Source: Psococerastis gibbosa (taxonomy: Eukaryota > Arthropoda > Insecta > Psocodea > Psocidae). Taken from it: a DNA stretch of 64,000 bases. The DNA is taken from the NCBI GenBank assembly GCA_963971405.1, contig OZ020490.1:3410001-3474000 (forward strand), in the 5' to 3' direction. Positions 10,654 to 23,600 of the stretch are shown piece after piece (the first letter of the stretch is position 1; each line of letters starts with the position of its first letter). A program made the position numbers and the translations under genes. Under the pieces are notes generated by a model, which was given only the letters and a program-made list of their open reading frames with translations, was not told the origin of the DNA and searched no databases.

Positions 10654-10974
10654 TAACCAGCGTATTATAGAAACGCACTTCAGACCCGGTTGAACAGTGT
10701 TATTCAGGTAGCACTGCTATCGACAGTTGTTTGCACGCCGCCATATTTGTTTCTGGCGGTTGATTTGAAGCACGCGAGTATTTTGTAATATTATGCCACA
10801 AGCAATTACTTTAGCGAAAATAAACGTGGCACTAGAGTTCTGCTACTTTCTTTAAAACAGTCCTGACTACTACCACGTTGATTACTCTGTTATATTTGGT
10901 CGATTTAGCATAACACCTCACCCCGCGGTCCACTCACAATTTTAATTAATTCTTCAGTGCTTAGTTTCTTCTTC
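10654..10974. other. Intergenic, no gene recognised
   Basis: Nothing beyond low-complexity and unclassified sequence. Confidence 0.4.
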
Positions 10975-11510
10975 TTAAGGTTACAATCTTAGCGATTGGT
11001 TGGCAGCAACTCCCTGCATATCGTCCTCCAGTTTACTCGGTCCTCGATCTTCATCTTCAGTTCTTGATATGATATTGCTCCTGCGTCTTCTTTTACTTGA
11101 TCCATGAATTCCTTCTTCGGCCGTCCTCTTCGGTTATTTCCCTCTACTGTGCCCTCGATAATAGTGTGTACCAGATTTTCGTGCCTTAGCAAATGCCCCA
11201 TCCATTTCGCTCTCCTGATTCGTATCTGGGCTACTAACTGTCTTTCTTCCCCGATAGCGTCTAGCACTCTTTCATTTGTCACATGGTCCCTCCAGCTGAT
11301 CCGTAGCATCCTTCTGTAACACCACATTTCGAAAGCTTCGAGTTTCTTTAGTTCCTTATCTGCTATAGTCCAGGTTTCACAGCCGTACAATAAAACACTC
11401 CACACACATGTTTTTAGAAATTGCTTCCTGTTGGTTAGTTTTATGTTATAGGATTCCAGAATCTTGGATTTTTTTATTGAATGCCACCTTGGCTTGTTGG
11501 ATACGGCTGT
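10975..11510 (-). mobile_element. Non-LTR retrotransposon C-terminal remnant (RTE-like)
   Basis: A minus-strand frame from about 11490 down to a stop at 10989 encodes the post-polymerase tail of a LINE reverse transcriptase: VWSVLLYGCETWT, LEAFEMWCYRRML, RRAKWMGHLLRHE and RRGRPKKEFMDQVKEDAG. This tail is common in RTE/Jockey-type insect LINEs; the clade is uncertain. Just upstream a frameshift at a run of A separates an in-family AFNKK stretch. The copy is 5'-truncated near 11510, where a 14-bp unit (GATACGGCTGTTTA) is duplicated. A pseudogene, not a host gene. The 3' end has an AAGAAGAAGAAAC tail. Confidence 0.85.
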
Positions 11511-11519
11511 TTAGATACG

Positions 11520-12424
11520 GCTGTTTATTTCAATCGCAAGTGCTTAGTTTATAGGTCGTTTATTTATTAATTAATATTAACGTATTACATCTAAGGGGCA
11601 GTGTCTTTGTCCTGTAGTAATATAATATAATACCGTATAATAATAATAATAATAATAATTATGTATTAACTTGGATAACACTACTAACTCGAAAACACCG
11701 ACATTGTGAAGACACTTATTATATACCACCAACAGTCAATTAATGCATCCGAATATCCTATTTAGTCATCTCTGTAGGTACATAATACCTGCGTTGAGTT
11801 ACCGGCACAATAGGCCTCTGATAGCATGGCACAAGTATGAGCGCGCTATCAACTTTACTTTGCCAGCGACGGCCATTGTATAGACAGAAAAGAAGGGTTG
11901 GACCTAGAACTCTCCGAAGAAAAATTAAACCTAAAATAATTGTAATACAGTTTATTTTGACTTTCAAAGCTGTTACATTAAGTTTAACAGTAAAGAATAT
12001 TCTAACATAAAATCGTCCAGTTAAATTTAAAAACTAAAATATATGCTAATAAATAAATGAATGTATAAACTACCAAATTCCCCGCTACATATGTACAAAT
12101 TACTCATTCGTTTTCTGGGGGTAAGTATACTGTATGTACAACTTAAAAAATAAAATTTCCTAAATGTCGAAACCGATAAAAAAAATTAACTCTAACAGAC
12201 TATTTAAAAACCCACAATGTGAGACGAAAAAAGGGATCAACTTTGTTCTCTTAAAATTGAGGCATTTTTTGTATTAACACTTATAAGACAATTCTAACAA
12301 TCTAATTTACTCTCAAAATATAAGAGATATTCTAATGGAAGTAGGCTACAATCATAAAATACCGTTCATTTCAAATAAACTATTTCGATTTCTATCTAGT
12401 ACAGACGGTCCAAACTAGAGTTAC
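11520..12424. other. Intergenic with SINE-A copy 4 and AAT microsatellite
   Basis: An AAT run lies at about 11640-11660. SINE-A copy 4 (minus) spans about 11730-11860 (TAATGCATCCGAATATCC, then GCGTTGAGTTACC, GATAGCATGGCACAAG). The rest is AT-rich with no gene. Confidence 0.6.
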
Positions 12425-12427
12425 TAA

Positions 12428-12811
12428 GGTGCCCATTCCATTGACCGGCTAGGGCTATTTCCAATAACGGTGACGTGGTAGCAGACATTCAAGACTTAGG
12501 TGGCGTTTCCATCGACCTCGCATTGCAGAATTGACGGAAATGTTTATTTTCCTCTATGCCATAGTTAAAATTGATCAATGATCATACAGTAAAATCACAA
12601 ACAAACAAACTAAAATTAAAAAATGGCGTCATGGGATATGTTAAGTACAAGCATTTTAATAGATTTCTATAAAAAGAAAAATTCTAATTTCCGTCAATGT
12701 CATTTGCATTCTGCAATGCGAGATCGGTGGAAACGCAACCTAAGTCTTGAATGTCTGCTACCACGTCACTGTTTTTGGAAATAGCCCTAGCCGGTCAATG
12801 GAATGGGCGCC
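12428..12811. mobile_element. Compound foldback MITE, family II, copy 4
   Basis: Ends GGTGCCCATTCCATTGACCG and CGGTCAATGGAATGGGCGCC. Flanks are TAA at the left but ATA at the right, so this copy's target duplication is imperfect. About 384 bp. Confidence 0.8.
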
Positions 12812-12854
12812 ATAGAACATAGAGGACATTCGCTCCAGCAAAGGATATAAAGTG

Positions 12855-13190
12855 GCTGAGCTTCTTATGGTCTCAGAGGCGAAAATCCCTAATCTGTACC
12901 GCCTCGTGGTGAAGATGGAAGCGCGTAATGGCGACTAAACAGATAGGGGACCGAGTTTGAACCGCTATAAGGGAAAACCCAGCTTTTTCTTTACAGGGCA
13001 CTCTTTAGTCCTGGGGTTGGGAGACTAGCACCGAAGGCGGAGGAGCTCAATGAAGAGTCAACGGAAAAAGGATGTAAAAGGCAACGGGAAACTACTGCAT
13101 AACCATTCCCAAGTAGTCGTCATGACTACCATTGCCATGATGACCGCCAATCTTCAGTAGCAGAGGCATTACAAGAAGAAGATATAAAGA
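12855..13190 (+). repeat. Repeat family V copy (LINE/SINE 3'-tail type)
   Basis: Close to 34815-35150 and partly 59300-59560: CTTATGGTCTCAGAGGCGAA, GTGAAGATGGAAGC, CGAAGGCGGAGGA, GGCAACGGGAAA, CATGATGACCGCCAATCTTC, ending in an AAGAAGAAG tail. The simple-repeat tail suggests LINE-dependent retroposition. Confidence 0.65.
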
Positions 13191-14652
13191 AAAGAATTAT
13201 TATTATGAATGTTAATGTATTTCAGGACGTGTTCAAAGAGCGATTTTGGCAATATAGACACAGCGAAACGAGAATTTAATTAATAAGCTCTTACGCCATA
13301 TTGCTTCCCAGAAATTTGAAAAGATTCCCTTTAAGTGAACTAGCCGTCAGCAGAAACATTCCATCAATACTAAATTACATGACAAAATAGATACACATGC
13401 TTACATTTTGAGCATACACATTAAATTAAATTTTAATGTTTCCCATACAGTCGCCAAATGTCTTCCATTTGCCATATTAACTGGCAGAATGCGGTTGGGA
13501 ATTAACAAAGAATTTTTCTAACAATCTAGCCTATACGCGATACGTCGAGGCAGATTTCAAAATTTGTTGTAAACAAATGGCAACCTAGTCGTTCAGGCGA
13601 AATAAATTAATTCCTCTTTTTCAAAAATTAATAATCATTGCTTTCTCGATCCACTTGCATGCATCCTGCCCATGTTTAAATCAGCCGTATTGTAAATTTT
13701 TACCTGATGCTGTGATTAATTTTAATTTTTAAACACATACTGCTATACTGCACATGTGACTTAACTTTGCTTTAATGTAAGTGCTATCAATTTCTGGACA
13801 TCTGTTGATAGCACAATATATACTTTATTTATTATTATTATTGCAGTCTTGAAAATATAAAAATGGTCAGATGAAAAACTGAAAAAATGCATTAAAAAAA
13901 TACAATTTTTCGCAAAATTTAAATTTTCTACTCTAAAAAAACACAATGAAATGTATTTGAATGATGTTCGTGCCCGACCATGGTAAAGCCATACTTCTGC
14001 CTGTTTCACTATGTGAAAATGATGAGCTTGGCCATTATCGCTTGTAGGTGATGTAGGTTGACATCGTGATACCTGTTTGCCAATGGCCAAAATTCATACG
14101 GAAACCATATCAATAATATCCGAAATGTTCATAGAATTTTCATTTTCAGCCAACGACTATCCTTGGCGGTTAATTTTTATTTTCACCAATTTTTCATCTG
14201 ACTATTTTTATGTTTTTGCAGCTGCTGATCAAAGAATTAGATAATTTCGTGAAAAGTACTCACTAACCAATTGTTTACAAAATATGAAGAAATCGTTGCC
14301 TTAATATTCATTACATTAAATTTTTTTTTTACCAACAGCAATTATTATAAATTATTAAATAGTAAATAGTGTAAGGTATATTAACATTGGCGTCATGTTC
14401 AGATTGGAAATTTTTCGTTACCATTTCTGTACCCAGGAAACTACATCTATAGCAATATACGGAATTGGCATGTACCCCCAAGTAAGCAACCGGGCAATAC
14501 ACCCAAGTTAAATAAGAGCCTAATACGGAACCTTCTTACGTAAAGCTACTAAAAGTGGAATTCTAAGGAAACCGCCAAGCTTCAAAATAGGCAGCTTTAC
14601 TTAATAAACACGCCAAAGGAATGACGAGAAAATTTTGCAAATGCACAATAAA
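13191..14652. other. 3' flank of the zinc-finger gene with degenerate repeats
   Basis: No other gene. Contains an inverted pair (GTCAGATGAAAAACTG at about 13867 against CAATTTTTCATCTGAC at about 14193) forming a foldback of about 370 bp, and a family III copy at 13975-14135. The 3' untranslated region of the minus-strand gene must start here, but no convincing polyadenylation site could be fixed. Confidence 0.5.
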
Positions 14653-17600
14653 TCACTCGACATCATAGCATTCTGTATCGTCATTAGGCCGCCTAGTCAT
14701 ATAAGAAGAATCTCCGTCATCATCAATCGCCACCGAGTTTATCCCGGCCGCCGAAGTTGCCCCCGGCCCCATCGACCTTCTATCTTTCCGATGTTTCGCC
14801 ATATGCGCCTTGAAACTCTTCTCAAACTGAAACTTCTTACTACACAATGGACACCCAAACGGAAAATCATCACGATCAACTGTCCCGCTACTGTGCAAAC
14901 GCAAATGCGCATCAAAACATTTGGCGTAGTTAAACTTTTTCGGGCAATACGGACAAATCAGCTCACAATCCTTTTTCGCCTTTTTCCCTTTGGGCGTCTT
15001 ACCCCTTTTCTTCTTCGTCTTATTCGCCGCAGTCTCCACTTCCCCAGCATCAACGTCGGCATGCTTATTAGCCAAATGCTTCCGCAGAATCTCGGCGGTT
15101 TTGAAAACCTTCGAACATTGCTGGCATTTCTTGGTATTTTCGCCATGCGCCTTAAGAGCGTGCAAATTACGACTTGATGAACAAGAAAAGGTTTTCGGAC
15201 AGTACCAGCAGGGGATAGGACGCTCCTTTGTGTGGGTACGCATGTGAACCTCCAAACTGGACGAATCTCTACATTGTCTTCCACAATATGGACAAAATTT
15301 AGGGCCACTCAAAACCGATATGAGTATGTTATTTTTTCCAACTACTGTACCACTCGCGGCTTTGACCGTATTCTTCTTAGCTGCGTGGCTTGTTGAAGGT
15401 TTGGGGAAGTCCGAATCTTCTGCTTTGCTTGGCCTTTTAACGGATATATATGAAGGTTTTTTAGTACGATTTGTGACCTTTTTCTCAGAAGTACTTGGGC
15501 TACCTGAATTATGGGTCGCTAAATGAGTCTTGAGATTCGCCTCAAGCATAAAACCTTTAATGCAGAAATCACATTGGAAGGGGAAAAGTCCTCCTTGAAT
15601 TTTATCGATTCCTCTTTTAACCTTAGCAAGTCCACTGTTATTCCCAACATCCTGCACAACATCCTCAACAGGGGTCTTCCCCCGTTTCCCCTTATGACTA
15701 GCCTCATGCGTCCGTAAATTTCTCAAGAACAAAAATCCCTTACTACACTGCTTGCATTTGTACGGGAAACAATTCTCCTCATTTTTCCCAGCTCCTTTAG
15801 CCACCGGTTTTTCGTCATGGGATCGTAAATGTAGGCTATATAATTGTAAATTCGAAAAACTTTTATCGCAGTTGGGACATTCGTGTAACGCTTTTGGGCC
15901 GTGAAAGCTTTTGATATGACGAGTAAGATGTTCCTTGCGAACAAATCGAGCACTACACTCTATACATTTATGAACCCTACCGTGGCTGGAACAACTCGAA
16001 GTATGTGACATCAGGCGTATCTTGGACGAATACGTTCTTCGGCAGTGTCTACAGCGAAGAGGTGACACAGGAGGACTGACTGGTACGTCAATTTTTTTTT
16101 CAGCAACTTTAACCTCCGGTTTCGCAGCCGTACCAACCCCCAAACTCCCTTTAACATGCTTCAACAAATGCGACGAAAGAGTTTTCTCACGTTTAAACCG
16201 TTTATTGCAGCAAGGGCATATCAATTCCAGCATGGAAGAATTACCCTCGAAGCCATGCTTACGAATATGCAGATAAAACAATTGAACATTTTTAAATGTA
16301 TCCTTGCAATAGGGACAGGCAAAGATGTTATTTTTGTGAGCGCCAAAAACGTGCCGCTTCAAATGGGCAGCGTTAGTAAATCCCTTTTTGCACGTCCCAC
16401 ACCTGAAACGTTTCATAGTCGGTCCATGTGACAGAAAATGTCTATCTAAATCATGTTTGGCTTTGAATGTCTGACTGCAAAAAGAACAGCCGAACGAAGA
16501 AGTCACAGGAACTTGTATAGCTAAAGGATCACTCAAATTATTGCCCTCGTCCACAGCATCAGATTTCTCCTTATCTTGAAGTAATTCCAATAAATGAGCA
16601 GTTAGGCTTTCTTCAAGTTTAAAAACTTGCTGACAATGTTGACATTTGTTGGACAGCCCATCAATTTTTTCACCCATCGCATCATCGGAGTACATTTTAA
16701 TAAAACTATCCTTTTCAAAATTAGACTTAACGTGGACCATGGCCAAATGGAAATTGAAATGTTTCCTGTATTTGAAACACGACCGACAATACGGGCAGTA
16801 ATGTTTCTGTGGATTTCCCGCTGAATTTTCAGTAGCCACTGGCATAAAATTGGAAGTTTGAGCTAATGGAATGGAAGTTGCAGGCTCAGCACCAGACAAA
16901 TTCTCCCTGGCATGTTTTAATACATGATGGTTCAAACTCTTTTCATATCTGAAACGTTTACTACACTGCAAGCAACTAAAGGGAAATTCTGTATTTGGCT
17001 GGCCACTTGCAACCAACTTAGCAGCGTCATCGTGGGTTTCCAAATGTAAATCACGAACATTCTCAGAACTAAACCGTTTTGGACATTTTGGACAATCATA
17101 CGGCTCAAAATCCTCGAGTTCTTCCTTAATATGTGGCAACAATTCCGGCTGAACACTGGTTTTTCTAATTTTCGCAAGACCACCATGGGATTTACCAATA
17201 TGTATTTTTAAACTTTTTTCAGCTTCGAAGGTCTTCCCACAAGTCTCGCAGGAAACCCCCAACTTGTTTTCCTCCGTTGGTAAAGGCTCCACAACAGGTT
17301 CATTACTCTTCTCGTTTACAATAACTTCCACACTATCAGTTGACTGATTCACACTTCCTACTGCCTTATCAGTATTATTGCTATCAACAGTATGAGATTT
17401 CTCATGAGCATAGTACCTCCATTTTGTTTTGAATGTTCTCTGACACTGACTGCACGAGTAAGGATCATCAGCATGCTCCGCCATATGAATTAACATAGAA
17501 CTTCTAAAAGCGAAAATTTTCCCACAATTAGGGCAGCCGTGACGTTTTTTATCAGTCGTAAGCCCAACTGAAGCACTATGATTCTTTGTTAAATGAAAAC

Positions 17601-20600
17601 GTAGACTCTTCATCGATTTAAATTCCTTGGCGCAGAGAGAATACTGACACTTAAACGTTTGCACAGTATTACTAGGTACTTGGAGCAATTCATGACCCAT
17701 CAAGGTACTACTACTAGTATTTCCAAATTCTTCCGATGTCGTGTCTCCCGATGGTGGCAACAAGTCGCCAAAAGTGACGCCAAAATTTGCCCCAAACAAA
17801 TTAGGAACGCTTCGTGAAGAGGAACTTTGTTTTGCTGACCTATCATACACCTGTCGCTGTTGCTCATGCCCGGTGGAACTAACAGGTTCAGCAGGGGGCC
17901 TAGAAACACCCACGCTAACTTGCTTCACAACATTGCCTACACCGGAAGTAGAATTTAGTTCAGCAGCGTCTGTTTTATTATAGAAAGGGCTTACCAACTG
18001 GTTATGGCTGGATCCTTGACTGTTCATTACATTGGCAATTAGCGAATAACCTGGTTGATGATTCACTGCATCGATATCAATGCGCTCATTACTACTAGAC
18101 ACAGTTAAAGTGTCAATGTTCTTAATCCCACTGTCTATCTGGTTAGAACCAGAAGAATTCAGCTCGAGGGTTTCATTTGTTTTCTTCGAGTCATTAGGAA
18201 CATTATTTTGTGCAGACAAATCAGGGGCAGCTTGACTATTATCCAGTGACACAATACCTTGATTGAGATCATATTTATCATTAACACATAAATCTAAGAC
18301 TGGCATTTGACTATCGTCATTAGTAGCCTCATCAACATTGTTCTCATAATCAGTCAAATATAATGTCTCATTTGAAAAATTAGAATCCTCATCGTAAACT
18401 TCCAACCCATCGTTCATTGTCTTGGCCGAATGCACGTTCTTACTGCTCAAATTTGGGGCTAGAATGTCATCCATTGGCTTGTCTTCATTATTTATTTTTT
18501 CGCAGATGTTACTACAACTTGGGATTATGCTAGTTGTGACTTCTTTGTCGTTTGTGGCTCCTATTAAGGTGTCCATATTCATGGTATGCTTGTCACTTCT
18601 TTCGCTCGTATCCATGTCCATACTGGCAGTGCCGTGCTTTTCATTTCCAGCGGTGGATTGCTCAGAAGTACCTGCACCATCATTTACTAACGCAACCGTC
18701 GGGTTGGCACTTACAATACCACCAGAAGACGATGAAGCCGCCAAATATTGCTCACTCGTATTTGGCCGGGTAAAATCAGAAGAATGGGCTATGAAATGGC
18801 CATATTCAATAGTATTAGCGTCACGAAGCATTTCATCGGTTGGAATTGGCAAATTAACACCACTCTCCTCAAAGTGACCGAAGTGAACATAACCATGATT
18901 AGTGTGTAAATGTAAATCAAGCGACTCTCTCATAACAAACCGTCTCTCACATAGCCCACAAGCATGGGGACGCTCAGCGCCATCATGCTCATGCGTCAGC
19001 ACGTGCTCTGTAAGATCCACTTCTAGCTTAAAACTTTTCATACACACCCGACAAGCATGGGGAATTATAGGATTTTTTGGGTCACGACTTTCCCGCGTAA
19101 ACGCAATCATATGAAGTTTTAGTGCTTTATCAGTTTTGAACCGTCTTTCACAATTACTACTACAAGAACATACATAGGGACGTTCAATAGCGTCATTCGC
19201 ATGGGTTAATAAATGTTTCTCCAGGTCGATTTCCTCGGCAAAACTCTTGATGCAAATACGGCAGATAAACGGCAGGACGTAGCGTCTCTTATACCTTCCA
19301 ACTCTTCCGCCACTTTTATGCATTTCCAAATGATGCTCAAGCGGCAGTCGCTTCATAAACCGACGTTCGCACAAATTACAGCTATAGGGACGCTTATCGT
19401 GGTCGTTGGAATGCGTCAGCATATGCCTTTCAAGCTGCTTCTCAAAAACAAAACGCTTCGCGCAAACCCGACAATTAAACGGTGTATATCGAATACGACT
19501 TTTAAAACGCCTCGTGTCTTCACCGCCTTCATGCATTTGCATATGCTCATCGAGATTTCTCTTCATTTTGAAGCGTCTCTCGCATTTGACACACGCGTAT
19601 GGGCGTTCCACATCGTCATTGGCATGCGCGTTGGCCAAATGATCTTCGAGATCAAATGGAAAGGTAAAACGTCTGATGCAAATACGGCACTCCAAAGGAG
19701 GCTTCGGTTTCTTTCTTCTTCTCCTTTCTTGCCTGCTGATGTATACAGTCTGCTTGTTGGAATGCACCTTTGATATATGCCAAGTTCTACCACGTCTCGT
19801 GTCGAACACTTGTCCACAAAACGGGCATTCATACCAATTCTCAGCCTTGTTCGCATTCTCCTGCTCAACTTCAACGACCTCGTCTGGGTTAACCTCCGGA
19901 TGGGCTAGAGAAACGTGGTTCCGCCGGGCAGATCTGAAAGTAAACGTCTCCTCACATTGGCTGCATTGGTAAGGTTTCTCCACAGGCCCATCTTCCTCAT
20001 TATTACCAACAGTATGACCTAGCTGCTTTTTCGACTCATTCAAATCCGTCAAGCTCTCATAAATCTCTTTTATCTTCTGGCACTCATCTTCCGCACGGTC
20101 ACAAATTCTCTCATGCACGTTAAGTCGGGTTGCATTCACGAAACGCTTATGGCAACGTCCGCAAGCGTAAGGTTTGTCCAGGTCTTTAACGTGTTTCAAT
20201 ACGTGAGCATTTAGACTCTCCTCTTCCATAAACAGCGCACTGCACATCAGACATTTGAACCGGAGCAATTCCTTACGCGACGGTGGGATATCTGTCTTTG
20301 GGGTATGTATTCTAGTAATGTGACCTTTCAAGAACGACTCACCCCCGAACGCCTTGCCACAAAGGTTACACTCGTACAATACCTTATCGTCCACATCATA
20401 TTCAGAATCATGCTTCTCTACCTTCACAGTTACCACGCTTTCGACCTTCAATGTGCTCACATACTTGTACATTTCTTCCACTTCCTGACGCTGCTCCGGT
20501 ATGCAATACAAGGTCTGGTATTTCAAATGATTATCAAGATGATGCGGCAATTTAAAGCGTCTACCACACCCAGGACATACATGAGGTCGCATCGCGACAT

Positions 20601-23600
20601 CTTTGGCGTGAAGTGTCAAGTGGAGTTCAAGAGTGCTTTCATTCCCATAACTGGCGGTGCAGAGAACGCAAGAAAATGGTTTCTTAGGGTTCTTTTTCAA
20701 CATACTTATATTATAAGCATAACTGAAGTTATTTGAATCCATCATCGGATCCATCACGCAATTTTCTTTGATATCGCCTAAACCTTCCTTCACATTATCA
20801 GGAACGTCCATATGGGCACCTTCCATGACATCTTCAACATCATCCTGGAGCCCTCTCGGTTTAGAATTAACAATTATATGACACGATTCCTCCACGAGCA
20901 TGTGCCGAACAAGTCCCTGTTGTGACTTAAAACGTCTACCACAGTTGCCGCAAGGATCAGGATACAATACAGCATCATCGGCATGCGACTGCAAATGATT
21001 TCGCAGGCGCGGTACACCATTGCAACAGAGACCACAGATTGGGCAAATGAACTCCTGGTTGCTAGCTATTTCGACGCCGATCGCTTCCTTTTGAAAATCA
21101 GAAGGTTTCGAATCCAAGTGAGTAAGCTCTTGATTGCTATCGGTTTCGACATCCATTACATCCTCATGAAAATAGGAAGGTTTCCATTTTTTGTCAGAGT
21201 GAACGAGGAATGCATGCTCACGCCGGACCATTTTTGTAACAAACCGTTCATTGCAGTATTTACAACGATAACATTGCTTTCCATTGTGCGAACGAGAGTG
21301 GGTCATCATTTCCTCTTTCGTAGCGAACCCTTTCTTGCATTGTGGACATGTAGCAGCGCCATCTTCTGACTTTATGCCTGACAGCACACTATTATGAAGA
21401 CGTAAGTGATGATTCAAGTTTCGTTTAAAGTGGAAGCTGCTGTCGCATTGTTCGCACTTATACAATATTTTACGTGAAGTTACATAATTGGGAACATCCA
21501 ACTTTCTCTTTGGGCCATTGTTTCCACCAAGCAAACGAACTGAATAACCAACTCTGCTAGATTCTGTATGCGAATTTTGATACAAGTCAGGTTCCACTTT
21601 AATATCTATGGCTAATGGGTTAACCTTGGTAGAATGGGTAAACGTCAGAAGATGGATCTTGAGATTGCTTTCACATTTAAATCGTCTTCCACATTCGGGG
21701 CACCCAAAAGGTTTTGGGCTTCCCCCCGTGGATAACAGTGAAGATCCGGAGGAGTTTAATGTTTTATCCGGTACGATAATTTTTATGTCTGAATCGGCAG
21801 TAGGCTCTTCAAGAGAAGTATTCTGTTGTGAGTCATTATTTAAATCATTTGTGTGTAAAATAGATTCAACAAACTCGTCTGCTGCCAGATTGGTTTCTTC
21901 TATTTCCTCCATGGGCTTCCTTGACTCTAATAGCCCATCTAGAGACCGCGATTCCAAAGTATCAACTTCATTTAATTTGTTTGAGCGCGTTTTAGATTCA
22001 TCGCATGCCTTGATAGGCTCATTTAGGGAAACACTATCGATCTCTTCCATTTTATTAGATGTCTTAACTAGCTCAGCTTGTGAAACAGTATCGGCTTCAT
22101 TGTTATCATTAGAGGCTGTAGCTGGCTCCTTTTTAGCCCCATTATCGGGTACATTTCGTTCATCCTTTTGATCCTTAAAACGATCAGATGTCTCAACTGG
22201 CTCTTTTTGAGACAAATTACTGGCTTCTTCCATTCCATCAGAGGCCTCGAATGGCTTCTCATTAGACAAATTATTGGCTTTATTTAGTTCGTCAGGTTGG
22301 TTTTTAGAATCATCAGTTGACTCATCTTGAGATATACCATCGTCTTCATTGATATCATTAAAGGCCACAACTGGCTCTCCTTGAGACAAATTATTGGCTT
22401 CTTCCATTCCATCAGATTCCTCGGATGGCTTCTCATTAGACAAATTGGCGATATTTCGTTCGTCAGGTTGGTTTTTAGAATCATCAGATGCCTTAGTTGG
22501 CTCATTTTGAGATATAATATCGTCTTCATTGATATCATTAAAGGCCATAACTGCGTCTTCTTGAGACAAACTACTGCCTTCTTCCATTCCATCAGAGGCC
22601 TCGAATAGCTTCTCATTAGACAAATTATTGTCTTCATTTAGTTCGTCAGGCTGGTTTTTAGAATCAATAGATGTCATGGTTGGCTCAGTTCGAGACATAG
22701 TATTGTATTCATTGAAAACTTTTGAGGCGATCACTGGGTCAGACACCACATCTTGCTCTTTCACGTTACAGACTTCACTTATTTCCACAGCCTCAACTGG
22801 CCCCTCTTGGGACAAGGCTCCGATAACCTCATCAGTTCCGTTGTTGGATTCATCAGATTCCACAACTGAATTCTCTTGGGGCAAATTACAAGTAGCTTTC
22901 ATTTTATCCAGTTCATCCTTCGGTTCATCATAGGCCCCAAATGACTCCTCTGGGAACAAATTTTTGGTTTCATTTAATTCTTCCGAGACATCAACTGGCA
23001 CCTCTCGTGAGTTTTTCAGGTGACTAGGTTCCTTAGTTACACTTGCGTCGTCTCGCACAATGGCACTAACCCCGCTTGCCTCTTCCGATGGACTAAACTT
23101 CTTGAAAACAGTGGTGTTTGTGGCATGATCGGTTTCTTCAAGAATCGCCACTCCCATGTCATTACAGGCATTTATTGACGATTCATTATCTACCACCATT
23201 TCACTTTCATCTTCCAAGCCAGCATTTCTTTCACTATCATTACATGCCTGATCATCCACTATTTTACCATGAGCCCTTAGATGGTTAGAAAGGGCAATAC
23301 CCCCATTAAACTCTTTCTTACATACAGGACAAACTTTTAACACGTGAGTTCTATCACCAGGATTATGTGTTTGTACATGGGTCAAAAGCAAGTCTTTAGT
23401 GTCAAAACTTTCCGGACAAAACAAACAGCTAAAAGTTATTCTCTCGGTGTTAGAAGAACCTGGAACTTCTGAAACTTCAGAATCAGGCACGACGTCTACA
23501 TCACCAGAACTAAAAGTGGTGTTATGCGTTTTTAAATGTTCTTCATATCCATCATCAAACTGAAAATACATGTCACATGGCACACAGGCGAGAGGCTTGA

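Noticed and set aside
10989..11405. Host gene encoding a 138-residue protein
   Set aside because: It is the C-terminal tail of a non-LTR reverse transcriptase with an upstream frameshift.
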